Source: Neisseriales bacterium (GTDB lineage: Bacteria; Pseudomonadota; Gammaproteobacteria; Burkholderiales; UBA11063). Taken from it: a stretch of 9,209 nt of DNA. A program made the translations under genes and the position numbers. Location: assembly GCA_008017145.1 (NCBI GenBank), contig SSGY01000127.1, positions 1 to 9,209 on the forward strand, in the 5' to 3' direction. The first letter of the stretch is position 1, and the number at the start of each line of letters is the position of its first letter. A model generated the notes under the pieces. It was given only the letters and a program-made list of their open reading frames with translations. It searched no databases and was not told the origin of the DNA. This document shows positions 1-5,549 of this stretch, in pieces.

Positions 1-165
1 GATCGGACCGCAATTAATGCGGCTGGCGGTGAATACACCTATCTTCTGTTACAACTTGAGCACACGTTGCCGTGTGTGCCTAGTTTTGTCCTTTGGACTA
101 TCAAAAGATAAGTCTACACCCTCTATTCAGATGAAGGTATGTTGTGGGCATAAGCCCACCGTCCG

Positions 166-187
166 ATAATCAATGCCACTTGATTAT
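166..187 (-). other. Hairpin whose eight-base loop matches the distal end of the RNA candidate
   Basis: A perfect seven-pair stem (ATAATCA at 166-172 with TGATTAT at 181-187) exposes the loop ATGCCACT at 173-180. That loop is the exact reverse complement of AGTGGCAT at 1158-1165, nearly 1 kb away. Complementarity extends to 14 bases (168-181 with 1157-1170) if the hairpin opens. It could be a loop-strand pseudoknot closing the giant RNA, or an inverted repeat of a lost element. Confidence 0.5.
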
Positions 188-1125
188 TAAAGTTCCTACC
201 TTATCTACGAAACGCTTCCGGTTTTCGTTCAAACAAATGCTTCGTAGTTTCGCACTTATTCTAAGTAGTTTCAGGGATTTCTCCTTGTCGTATCTACACC
301 TACTCACCAAATCTCCCACCCCTTATCATCAAACCTTCATAACATCGCCACCACAGCGTAGCTACTACAGCTATCATTTGACAGGAAGTTTCCCAAGTTA
401 GCACATTACTACAATTATTAACTATCCAATTAGCCAACAATTCACATTCAAGCGTCCCCCTACGATGTTCCATAGATCAGGGTAACAGGTAGCTCTTGCG
501 AGCTTGTTGAATTGCTGTAAGCCATCCTACTGAGTGCTAGACACACCCTCTTGGCATCACTACTGCAGTCGTAACCACGTTGTAGAGTATTCGTTAATGA
601 TTAATATATTCCACATTGCCTGGCCGACCCAGGCAAAATAAGACGCTTAAGCTATCCAATGAGGCGGCGGTTATGCGCTCGCTCCCAGACTTCTAGATTT
701 CTCCTCCATCCTCACCCTATTCAATATATTCAGGTGCTAAAGCCTACGTCCGTGGCTGTGTCCATTGCTGCCCACAGGTGCGATTTATTTTCAACGCACT
801 TTCGTTCTGTGCAGGGTTCAATTTGTTTCGTTGTACTTTGGATTAACCTCAGCCTTGACTAACTCATCTAGGTATGCTCTACCGCAATACCACACGCATT
901 TCCTCGTGCTCCCGTGTCCTTGTCGCCCAACATCGTCCGTATCTATAGGACAGATTTACATGGATGGGTGATCCATGGATTGGCTCGAAAGGGAGTGGTT
1001 AGCTCCCTAGCGGCCATCGTAGTCGTACCAGCCAGGATTTCCCCCAGCATACGACTTCAGCGCGTCTAGCCAATGATGGTTAGTCATTGACACGTGCAGG
1101 TAGTGAGTTAGATAGTCAGGTTGGC

Positions 1126-1177
1126 AGCCCGACTAAATACCCACTTTAACAAAATAAAGTGGCATTGATTTCGGGCT
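1126..1177 (-). other. Two-tier hairpin at the 5' boundary of the RNA candidate
   Basis: The outer stem AGCCCGA (1126-1132) pairs with TCGGGCT (1171-1177). The inner stem CCACTTTA (1141-1148) pairs with TAAAGTGG (1155-1162) around a six-base loop. Between them is a symmetric internal loop, eight bases on each side. It marks the point where composition switches to AT-rich DNA. Its inner 3' arm and internal loop (1157-1170) are the partner of 168-181, so the inner stem and the long-range pairing compete. Confidence 0.55.
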
Positions 1178-1233
1178 AGTTCACCGTTCTAAAAAACTCT
1201 GAACTAACGATATTTTACCATATCAACTCACAA

Positions 1234-1275
1234 ATTATAGGAACATCATATATATAATTCCGGCTTATCCCTCAA
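1234..1275 (-). promoter_or_regulatory. Possible minus-strand promoter for the RNA candidate
   Basis: On the minus strand, TTGAGG (complement of 1270-1275) is followed after 17 bases by TATATG, and a perfect TATAAT lies a little further on (complement of 1234-1239) without a convincing -35. Either would start transcription just before the 1126-1177 hairpin. The surroundings are AT-rich, so chance matches are likely. Confidence 0.22.
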
Positions 1276-1320
1276 AACTTGCTAAAATATAGAGTAAATA
1301 AATAAAAAATAAAAACATTC

Positions 1321-1344
1321 TAGCCTATTTGGCTAAATTTTTTA
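1321..1344. terminator. Weak, possibly bidirectional intrinsic terminator
   Basis: TAGCC (1321-1325), a five-base loop and GGCTA (1331-1335) form a five-pair stem followed by AATTTTTTA on the plus strand. On the minus strand the same hairpin runs into a long T-rich stretch. It lies between the RNA candidate and the next gene and could insulate them. The stem is short, so the call is tentative. Confidence 0.3.
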
Positions 1345-1369
1345 CGCAAATCATGGATTTACGCATAAT
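1341..1369 (+). promoter_or_regulatory. Candidate promoter for the gene at 1419
   Basis: TTTACG (1341-1346) and CATAAT (1364-1369) are 17 bases apart, placing a start near 1376 and a leader of about 43 bases. The -35 belongs to a direct repeat, TTTACGCA at 1341-1348 and 1358-1365, which flanks the small inverted repeat AAATC/GATTT. Confidence 0.3.
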
Positions 1370-1418
1370 AAAATAGAAACATAACAGATTATTATCAATA
1401 TTTTAGCTTTTAAAAAAC

Positions 1419-2300
1419 ATGCAAAAAAACAACACACAAAAAAAATTTAAAATCATGATTCCACATCATGAGTATTGGACCACTTATTTACGTGCAATTC
1501 AGAAGGCACTTAGTAATGAATATTACTACTATAAAACAGGTACAATTGCAGCAGAAAAGTTAGATGATGTACTGATAAAATTAAATGATTATTACCGTCT
1601 TGACGAGACACCAAAGGAGCGGTTTAATCGATTTAAGTCTGGCTTTAGCGTGGTAGTTATCCACCTACTTAAGGTGGCGGATACTTACCACTTTATATTA
1701 ATGGCTAGATCCAATGAGAGTAAAACAGGACTATTCTTTGAACGCGAAAAGTATGCTGATGCTACGGATAAAAAACATAGAATTAGCTTTAATGAGTGCT
1801 ATGAATTTGTTAGAATCAATAAATCAGGTTATGAATTTGAGAAAAAACAAAAGAAATATGAGTCAGATAATACAGAAAAAATTGAGAATAAAGATAGTGA
1901 AATAAAGATACAAAATATTATTGTATCCAGCAAAAATGAGGTTTGGACAGTTAAAATTAGTGAAAAAGAACAGAATCGCATTCTACAAAACTTCAATGAT
2001 GCTTTAAGAAAAAATAATTTTCAGATTATCAAACAGATTTGCTATGGCATGTGTCATTGGATTGGATTTGCTGGAGTACGCGAAGATTATGTTGTACTTA
2101 AAAATAAACTACAGAAACGGTTTGCTATGTATTATGCATCATTTCCAAAAACTAATACAACAAAATATCCATATAAAATTCTTGACGATTTGTATAAGAT
2201 GCCACCTAAGATTAATAGCATAAGGTTTAGCAATAAAAATACAAATGATAAAGGTATAAATGGTGGCAAGATTACTAAAAGTGCGATTGAGAGCAAGTAA
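1419..2300 (+). CDS. Uncharacterised 293-residue protein
   Basis: I do not recognise this protein. It has no signal peptide or clear membrane span and is rich in Lys, Asn and Tyr. Two halves seem to be joined by a highly charged linker at about residues 140-165. The first half has an aromatic helix-like start (HHEYWTTY..., then YYYY) and a hydrophobic strand-like core around VVVIHLLK. The second half begins WTVKISEKEQ and contains ICYGMCHWIGF, with two Cys close together, followed by a basic stretch. The Lys/Asn-rich tail looks disordered. There is no Shine-Dalgarno before the ATG at 1419, nor before the next Met (1455, MIPHHEYW), so the start is uncertain within about 12 residues. Codon use fits the AT-rich neighbours. 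It is separated from the following gene by 175 bases, so it is probably a single transcription unit. A role linked to the adjacent RNA candidate is pure inference from position. Confidence 0.8.
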   Translation: MQKNNTQKKFKIMIPHHEYWTTYLRAIQKALSNEYYYYKTGTIAAEKLDDVLIKLNDYYRLDETPKERFNRFKSGFSVVVIHLLKVADTYHFILMARSNESKTGLFFEREKYADATDKKHRISFNECYEFVRINKSGYEFEKKQKKYESDNTEKIENKDSEIKIQNIIVSSKNEVWTVKISEKEQNRILQNFNDALRKNNFQIIKQICYGMCHWIGFAGVREDYVVLKNKLQKRFAMYYASFPKTNTTKYPYKILDDLYKMPPKINSIRFSNKNTNDKGINGGKITKSAIESK

Positions 2301-2475
2301 TTATGGTAATATAATTAATAATATTGTTACAAAATTATTATTATGGGTGCTATATATTGAGTATATTTGGTACTAATTTAAATGAATTTAGTGTAAATAT
2401 AGTGCTAGAGTAAGTATAAATATTTAAATAAATGTAAAAAATACCGTTAATTTGATTAAAAGAGGAGTCTAAAAA

Positions 2476-2691
2476 ATGGTGATGCTGAAAGCAAAAGAGC
2501 CAGATAAAGTTAAATTTATGATGCCAGTTAGCCCAGATTTGGCTGAAAAAATTAACTCATTAATTGCGCAAGTTCCAAAGGATTTTGAGTTAGATTTTGA
2601 TGATAGTGCTAAAAAAATTATAAAGGAATTGCAGAAGGTGGTTGATGATCTATTGGCTAAAAATAAAGATTCTAGTGTTATAAATGAATAG
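2476..2691 (+). CDS. Uncharacterised 71-residue acidic protein
   Basis: The ATG at 2476 follows a strong Shine-Dalgarno, GAGGAG at 2462-2467, with eight bases between, which fixes the start better than the second Met two codons on. The product has a short basic beginning (KAKEPDKVKFMMPV), then SPDLAEKINSLIAQVPKDFELDFDDSAKKI and an amphipathic helix to the end, IKELQKVVDDLLAKN. No membrane segment or signal is visible. The alternating hydrophobic and charged pattern suggests a small helical protein, perhaps a dimer. The strand-like KVKFMMPVS followed by helices loosely recalls ribbon-helix-helix regulators, but the match is too weak to assign. The upstream 175 bases are AT-rich with no other gene. 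Confidence 0.65.
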   Translation: MVMLKAKEPDKVKFMMPVSPDLAEKINSLIAQVPKDFELDFDDSAKKIIKELQKVVDDLLAKNKDSSVINE

Positions 2692-2799
2692 TTAATCTGA
2701 GATATTTAAGTATTGTTACAGTTGTGGATACATAATAGATATTTGTTATGTGTACAATCATGAGTTAAAATGATAATAATAGAGTTCTTCTAAGTTAAA

Positions 2800-2829
2800 T
2801 TGTCAATATCAAATGCTGAACAATATGAT
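2800..2829 (+). promoter_or_regulatory. Promoter of the small membrane-peptide gene
   Basis: TTGTCA (2800-2805, five of six consensus bases) and TATGAT (2824-2829, five of six) are separated by 18 bases. Transcription would begin near 2836, immediately before the AAAGGG ribosome binding site at 2837-2842. This is the best promoter match in the left half of the window. Confidence 0.45.
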
Positions 2830-2849
2830 TTCTACGAAAGGGCGTTTGT

Positions 2850-3020
2850 ATAAATAATGGAGCTGTTATTCTATTTATCGTATCAGTTATCCTGATAGGC
2901 TTATGTGGAATTTATGCAGGAGTTCATGTAAAAAATGAAGATGACGAAGCATTAAAAAAGAAGAGTGAATGGGCTGATTCTGAAGTTGAATTAATCAGGA
3001 ATAAATCTACAAAGACCTAG
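2850..3020 (+). CDS. Small single-span membrane protein with ATA in the start position
   Basis: The frame is open from 2829 to the TAG at 3018-3020. Read from 2850 it gives about 56 residues: NNGAVILFIVSVILIGLCGIYAGVHV, one membrane span, then a charged cytoplasmic-type tail (KNEDDEALKKKSEWADSEVELIRNKSTKT). The composition is that of a real small membrane protein. AAAGGG at 2837-2842 sits exactly seven bases before ATA at 2850, and a good promoter lies just upstream, but no ATG, GTG or TTG exists in frame before the span. Either the start has mutated from ATG to ATA, AUA is used inefficiently, or a one-base shift has occurred: the ATG at 2857 in another frame ends after 12 codons. It converges with umuC. 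Function unknown; it may be a dying gene. Confidence 0.45.
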   Translation: MNNGAVILFIVSVILIGLCGIYAGVHVKNEDDEALKKKSEWADSEVELIRNKSTKT

Positions 3021-3040
3021 TAATAAAAGCTTTATTAGGT
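3015..3040. terminator. Shared hairpin between convergent genes
   Basis: TAATAAA (3021-3027) pairs with TTTATTA (3031-3037) around a three-base loop, with ACC/GGT (3015-3017/3038-3040) outside a bulge. It overlaps the umuC stop codon and directly follows the stop of the small membrane gene, the usual place for a two-way terminator. No clear T-tract follows on either strand, so termination is doubtful. Confidence 0.25.
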
Positions 3041-4291
3041 AACTTCCAATATCTGCTCAATGTCGGTAGTGTAGTTGGCCGAAGTGTAATTACGTTGCAT
3101 CTTCCAATCATCGGATAGGAGTTCTGAGGCTAGTTTGATACTGCTTTTACCGTATTTCTTTTTAATTGACTCAATGGTTGGTAACAGTTCATCGTTAGTG
3201 ATATTAATATTATCAAAGAGATCTATGGTCTGAAATTCATGAGTAATGATGTCAGAAACTATGATTCCGGCTTTTTTATAGTGGATATAGGGTTTATAAA
3301 TTTCGTCTAAGGCTTTGTTTATCGTTGGAGTCATGTATCTGAAACTATCAGTAGCTTGATTACTAAACACTATGTTGACTGCGCTTGAGAAATAATCATC
3401 TTTGAAGCGGTTAGTATGTGCAAATACTGTCATTTGCCTGGCATATAGGTTCTGCCGTCTTAGTTTCTTACCAATTTGTTCGCAATGGTATGTAAGTGAT
3501 GAGAGTAGGGCATCTCTAGTTGTTACTGCTTTGCCAAAGCTTCGTGATGAAATTATCTGTTTATTGGGTTCTAGATTGGTTTCAATGTTAAGGCATTGGA
3601 TATTGTTTAGTTCTAAAATTATTCGTTCGAGGTTAACTGAGAATCTTTTACTAAGGATTTTTGCGTTAGCTGTCTTAAGATCATAAATTGTTCTGATTCC
3701 CATTTGTTTCAGTTGAAGTGCTAGTTTGCGGCCAACTCCCCATAATTCATCAACAGGAGTTAGTTGCATAGCCTTGTTGGTTCGTTCAGGACCAATTTCA
3801 ATAAGATTGCAGACACCATTAAGTTTTGGGTATTTCTTCGCCAGAAAGTTGGCGAACTTGGCCAGAACCTTGGTATTCCCAATTCCTATTCCTACAGGGA
3901 TACCAGTATATTGTTTAATTGTTTTACGCATGAGTTGAGCGTAATCAGATAAATCAGGATAACCTGAGAGATCCAAGAATGATTCGTCAATACTGTAAAC
4001 CTCTTGGCGTGTTGCAAAAGTATTGAGAGTTTGCATTACTCGTGAACTCATATCTGCGTAAAGAGTATAGTTTGAGCTATAGACGTGGATATTATGATGT
4101 TTACAGAAATTCTTTATTTCAAAATATGGAGTACCCATTTTGATACCCATAGCTTTGGTTTCATTAGAGCGTGCTATTACACAGCCATCATTATTGCTCA
4201 GTACTAAAATTGGTTTACCTTCAAGTTTAGGGTTAAATACTCTTTCACAAGAAGCATAGAAGTTATTGCAATCTACCAGAGCTATAGCCAT
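3035..4291 (-). CDS. umuC: DNA polymerase V catalytic subunit UmuC (Y-family translesion polymerase)
   Basis: UmuC copies past DNA lesions with low fidelity, working with cleaved UmuD (UmuD'2C) and RecA. The 418 residues match the family length (E. coli 422). The N-terminus MAIALVDCNNFYASCE carries the first catalytic Asp (7) and the steric-gate Tyr (12). YSIDESFLDLSGY holds the other acidic pair, Asp102-Glu103. A helix-hairpin-helix segment (DELWGVGRKLALQLKQMGI) spans about 181-199, the little-finger domain follows, and QTIDLFD at 354-360 is the sliding-clamp binding motif. The end, WKMQRNYTSANYTTDIEQILEV, is the family C-terminal domain. No key residue is missing. It lies 132 bases downstream of umuD on the same strand, whereas the two genes overlap in E. 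coli. That gap is AT-rich and may hold its own promoter; no Shine-Dalgarno precedes the ATG. Confidence 0.96.
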   Translation of the reverse strand: MAIALVDCNNFYASCERVFNPKLEGKPILVLSNNDGCVIARSNETKAMGIKMGTPYFEIKNFCKHHNIHVYSSNYTLYADMSSRVMQTLNTFATRQEVYSIDESFLDLSGYPDLSDYAQLMRKTIKQYTGIPVGIGIGNTKVLAKFANFLAKKYPKLNGVCNLIEIGPERTNKAMQLTPVDELWGVGRKLALQLKQMGIRTIYDLKTANAKILSKRFSVNLERIILELNNIQCLNIETNLEPNKQIISSRSFGKAVTTRDALLSSLTYHCEQIGKKLRRQNLYARQMTVFAHTNRFKDDYFSSAVNIVFSNQATDSFRYMTPTINKALDEIYKPYIHYKKAGIIVSDIITHEFQTIDLFDNINITNDELLPTIESIKKKYGKSSIKLASELLSDDWKMQRNYTSANYTTDIEQILEVT

Positions 4292-4423
4292 TGAGAGTCT
4301 TTACTAAAAAGTGTTGGTAATCTTAGAATTGCTAATGTGTAGATAGTATGTGTAATCAATGTGCTTCTAAAAATATATAGATTACATATATAAAATATAT
4401 TAAAAATATAAGCATAATATATG

Positions 4424-4846
4424 TTATTGAGCTTTATGGATAATGTAGCTAACAATGCCCCAAATATTAAGTTCTTGTTCGCTAGTTAGTATTATTTCTG
4501 GATATTCTGAATTCGCTGGGATCAGTTTTACTAAGCCATCTTTACGATAGAGAGTTTTAACCGTGAATTCACCATCAACTACGGCAATCACAATTTTACC
4601 GTGAGATGCTTCAAGTGATTTATCAACAACTAAAACATCATCGTTGAAGATGTTCGCATCTACCATTGAGTTACCTTTAACGCGTACACAGTAGGTACTG
4701 GCTTTATTGGTAATCAAGATGTCGGCTAAGTCAATGCGCTCTTCTTCATAATCTTCAGCTGGGCTAGGAAAGCCAGCTTGAATTTTACTCGCGGCCATTG
4801 GGATTATTAATTGATTATCGGATAGCTCATAGATTTGAAAGCTCAT
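4424..4846 (-). CDS. umuD: UmuD, self-cleaving polymerase V accessory subunit (LexA-like, S24 peptidase fold)
   Basis: UmuD cuts itself when RecA filaments form on damaged DNA; the resulting UmuD' activates UmuC. The protein is 140 residues (E. coli 139). The cleavage site is Ala24-Gly25 in IQAGFPSPAEDY, in the same position as Cys24-Gly25 of E. coli. The Ser60-Lys97 dyad is intact: Ser60 in VKGNSMVDANIFNDDVLVVD and Lys97 in GEFTVKTL. There is no N-terminal DNA-binding domain, which separates it from LexA itself. It is read first, then umuC after a 132-base gap. A minus-strand TATAAT and a degenerate LexA-type box lie 31-67 bases upstream of the ATG, so damage induction is likely. No strong Shine-Dalgarno is visible. 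The pair could serve the host or an island; this type is common on mobile elements. Confidence 0.96.
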   Translation of the reverse strand: MSFQIYELSDNQLIIPMAASKIQAGFPSPAEDYEEERIDLADILITNKASTYCVRVKGNSMVDANIFNDDVLVVDKSLEASHGKIVIAVVDGEFTVKTLYRKDGLVKLIPANSEYPEIILTSEQELNIWGIVSYIIHKAQ

Positions 4847-4876
4847 GGTTCATTACTATAAAATAGGTAAGGCATA

Positions 4877-4913
4877 ATTATAAACGATTAGCTTTATCTG
4901 GTTATTTGTATAG
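4877..4913 (-). promoter_or_regulatory. umuD promoter with degenerate LexA-like (SOS) operator
   Basis: A perfect TATAAT (complement of 4877-4882) places the transcript start about 25 bases before the umuD ATG. Over the expected -35, the minus strand reads CTATACAAATAACCAG (4898-4913). It agrees at 11 of 16 positions with the E. coli umuDC operator as I recall it, keeping the outer CT and CAG and the AT-rich centre. The CTGT half is altered, so binding may be weak. The position fits SOS control. Confidence 0.4.
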
Positions 4914-4932
4914 AGGTAAAGATTCAAGGATA

Positions 4933-5268
4933 GTTGGTTAATCCTTTAACGGATTAGCCAACGGAATAGTGGTTAAATTAAAGCAGTTTCGTGGTCATAA
5001 AACCATTTAACTGGTTTTAGGGCAGCATTCTCAAAGCACTTTCGCCGTTAAATAATCCTATAACGGATTATTTAAGAGCATTTTCGCAGCAATTTCGGCA
5101 ATAAACCCCTCTAATGGGGTTATTGCGCAATTTCGATAGCATTTTAGATTGGCCAACTACCTTTAACGGTAGTTGGCCAGCGGTTTCAAGCCGATAAAAC
5201 CCTTTGATGGGTTTTATGGCAACACTTTCATAAATTATCATAAATTAGAATCCTTTAACGGATCCTAA
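4933..5268. repeat. Array of seven stem-loops with variable stems and a constant six-base loop
   Basis: Seven inverted repeats each enclose exactly six bases. Stems and plus-strand loops: 4933-4944/4951-4962 TTTAAC; 4998-5005/5012-5019 TTTAAC; 5048-5058/5065-5075 TATAAC; 5098-5109/5116-5126 TCTAAT; 5150-5161/5168-5179 TTTAAC; 5190-5202/5209-5220 TTTGAT; 5245-5253/5260-5268 TTTAAC. Loop consensus is TNTRAY. Stem lengths are about 8 to 13 pairs with at most one bulge, wobble or mismatch. Stem sequences differ, but both arms change together; only the pairs closing the loop, usually CC/GG, are shared. Centres are 61, 53, 51, 52, 41 and 51 bases apart. Such co-variation means that pairing is conserved, as RNA or as extruded DNA. 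On the minus strand the loops read GTTAAA. No coding frame crosses the array. Confidence 0.85.
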
Positions 5269-5279
5269 CAGCAAATTTT
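4983..5279. repeat. Nine-base linker motif GCANTTTCG between the hairpins
   Basis: Copies lie at 4983, 5036, 5078, 5089 and 5127 (exact to the consensus), with degenerate ones at 5025, 5139, 5180, 5222 and 5271. They occur only in the spacers of the hairpin array. Where two share a spacer their starts are 11, 11 and 12 bases apart, about one helical turn. On the minus strand they read CGAAANTGC. Confidence 0.7.
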
Positions 5280-5312
5280 AAATGGATTTATAGCATTATC
5301 TGGATGGTTATT

Positions 5313-5525
5313 GATGATAAAATAACCTCTTGAAGTAATTAAAATATGACTGAATTGATGAGGTCTATAAATTGCATCTTTTTAAGCGAATTGAGATTTA
5401 ACAAATCATTAATAATGATGCGCTAAGGATGAAATAATAGTCTATTGAGTTACTTTTTAAATTGTTGGTTTTTGGTTTAAGATTAGTTCGAATGCAATAT
5501 TGCTAACGATAAAATAACTGTTTGA
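5313..5525. repeat. Three imperfect direct repeats before the IHF-like gene
   Basis: GATAAAATAACCTCTTGA (5316-5333), a diverged copy GATGAAATAATAGTCTATTGA (5428-5448) and GATAAAATAACTGTTTGA (5508-5525) share a core GATRAAATAA followed shortly by TTGA. Copies two and three also share GCTAA just upstream. Spacing is about 112 and 80 bases. Between them lies no credible gene, only a small AT-rich hairpin (ATCATT/AATGAT near 5406-5420). Confidence 0.4.
5487..5515 (+). promoter_or_regulatory. Candidate promoter of the IHF-like operon
   Basis: TTCGAA (5487-5492) and TAAAAT (5510-5515) are 17 bases apart, and the -10 lies inside the third direct repeat. A perfect ten-base palindrome, GCAATATTGC (5494-5503), fills the spacer and could be an operator. 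The start would fall about 28 bases before the ATG at 5550. Confidence 0.3.
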
Positions 5526-5549
5526 TTTACCGTGATTAGAGAAGATTTG

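Larger units (their letters stand above)
1..1190 (-). ncRNA. Candidate very large structured non-coding RNA (3' end outside window)
   Basis: No believable reading frame exists on either strand; the few open stretches are short, lack ribosome binding sites and overlap each other. The block is visibly richer in G+C than the AT-rich DNA to its right, with an abrupt boundary near 1190. It is dense in short perfect stems: 144-149/154-159 (GTGGGC, four-base loop), 166-172/181-187, 205-211/241-247, 616-623/629-636 (eight pairs, five-base loop), 959-965/971-977, 990-995/1003-1008, and the compound hairpin 1126-1177. The minus strand is the purine-rich one and puts A- and G-rich stretches in its loops, as structured RNAs usually do, so I choose minus. 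Known bacterial RNAs of this scale include GOLLD, ROOL, OLE and group II introns. I saw no group II domain V, rRNA, RNase P or tmRNA signature, and I cannot assign a family. A decayed gene or element remains possible. Confidence 0.5.

Noticed and set aside
144..971. Short plus-strand reading frames of 67-85 codons in the left block
   Set aside because: No ribosome binding sites, overlapping one another in different frames, Ser/Leu/His-rich low-quality sequence, and they cross the strongest hairpins. They look like shadows of a non-coding block.
1..1190. rRNA, RNase P RNA, tmRNA or tRNA genes in the GC-richer block
   Set aside because: I looked for conserved stretches of 16S and 23S rRNA, the RNase P and tmRNA cores, and tRNA T-loops on both strands and found none.
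1..1190. Group II or group I intron
   Set aside because: No domain V-like hairpin or intron-encoded protein for group II. A TTGATAGTCC stretch on the minus strand faintly recalls a group I core, but the matching partner strands were not found. Since the end is outside the window this is not excluded.
3402..3952. Plus-strand frames inside umuC
   Set aside because: They are antisense shadows of a fully intact polymerase gene.
4933..5268. CRISPR array
   Set aside because: The units are not copies of one repeat, spacers are not of constant size, and there are no cas genes.
4933..5268. Tandem dif/XerCD sites (about 11-base arms around six bases)
   Set aside because: The six-base centre fits, but arms differ completely between units, whereas recombinase sites conserve arms and vary the centre.
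4933..5268. CsrB/RsmZ-like RNA sequestering CsrA
   Set aside because: Minus-strand copies contain AAAGGA in three units, but the GG lies in the stem and several units lack GGA, so the usual loop-exposed ANGGA is missing.
5346..5426. 26-codon reading frame from the ATG at 5346
   Set aside because: No ribosome binding site, no recognisable features, and it ends inside a small hairpin and repeat region.
5532..5549. GTG at 5532 as the start of the IHF-like gene
   Set aside because: It would add six residues not found in the family; the ATG at 5550 aligns with IHF-beta and has a well-placed ribosome binding site.
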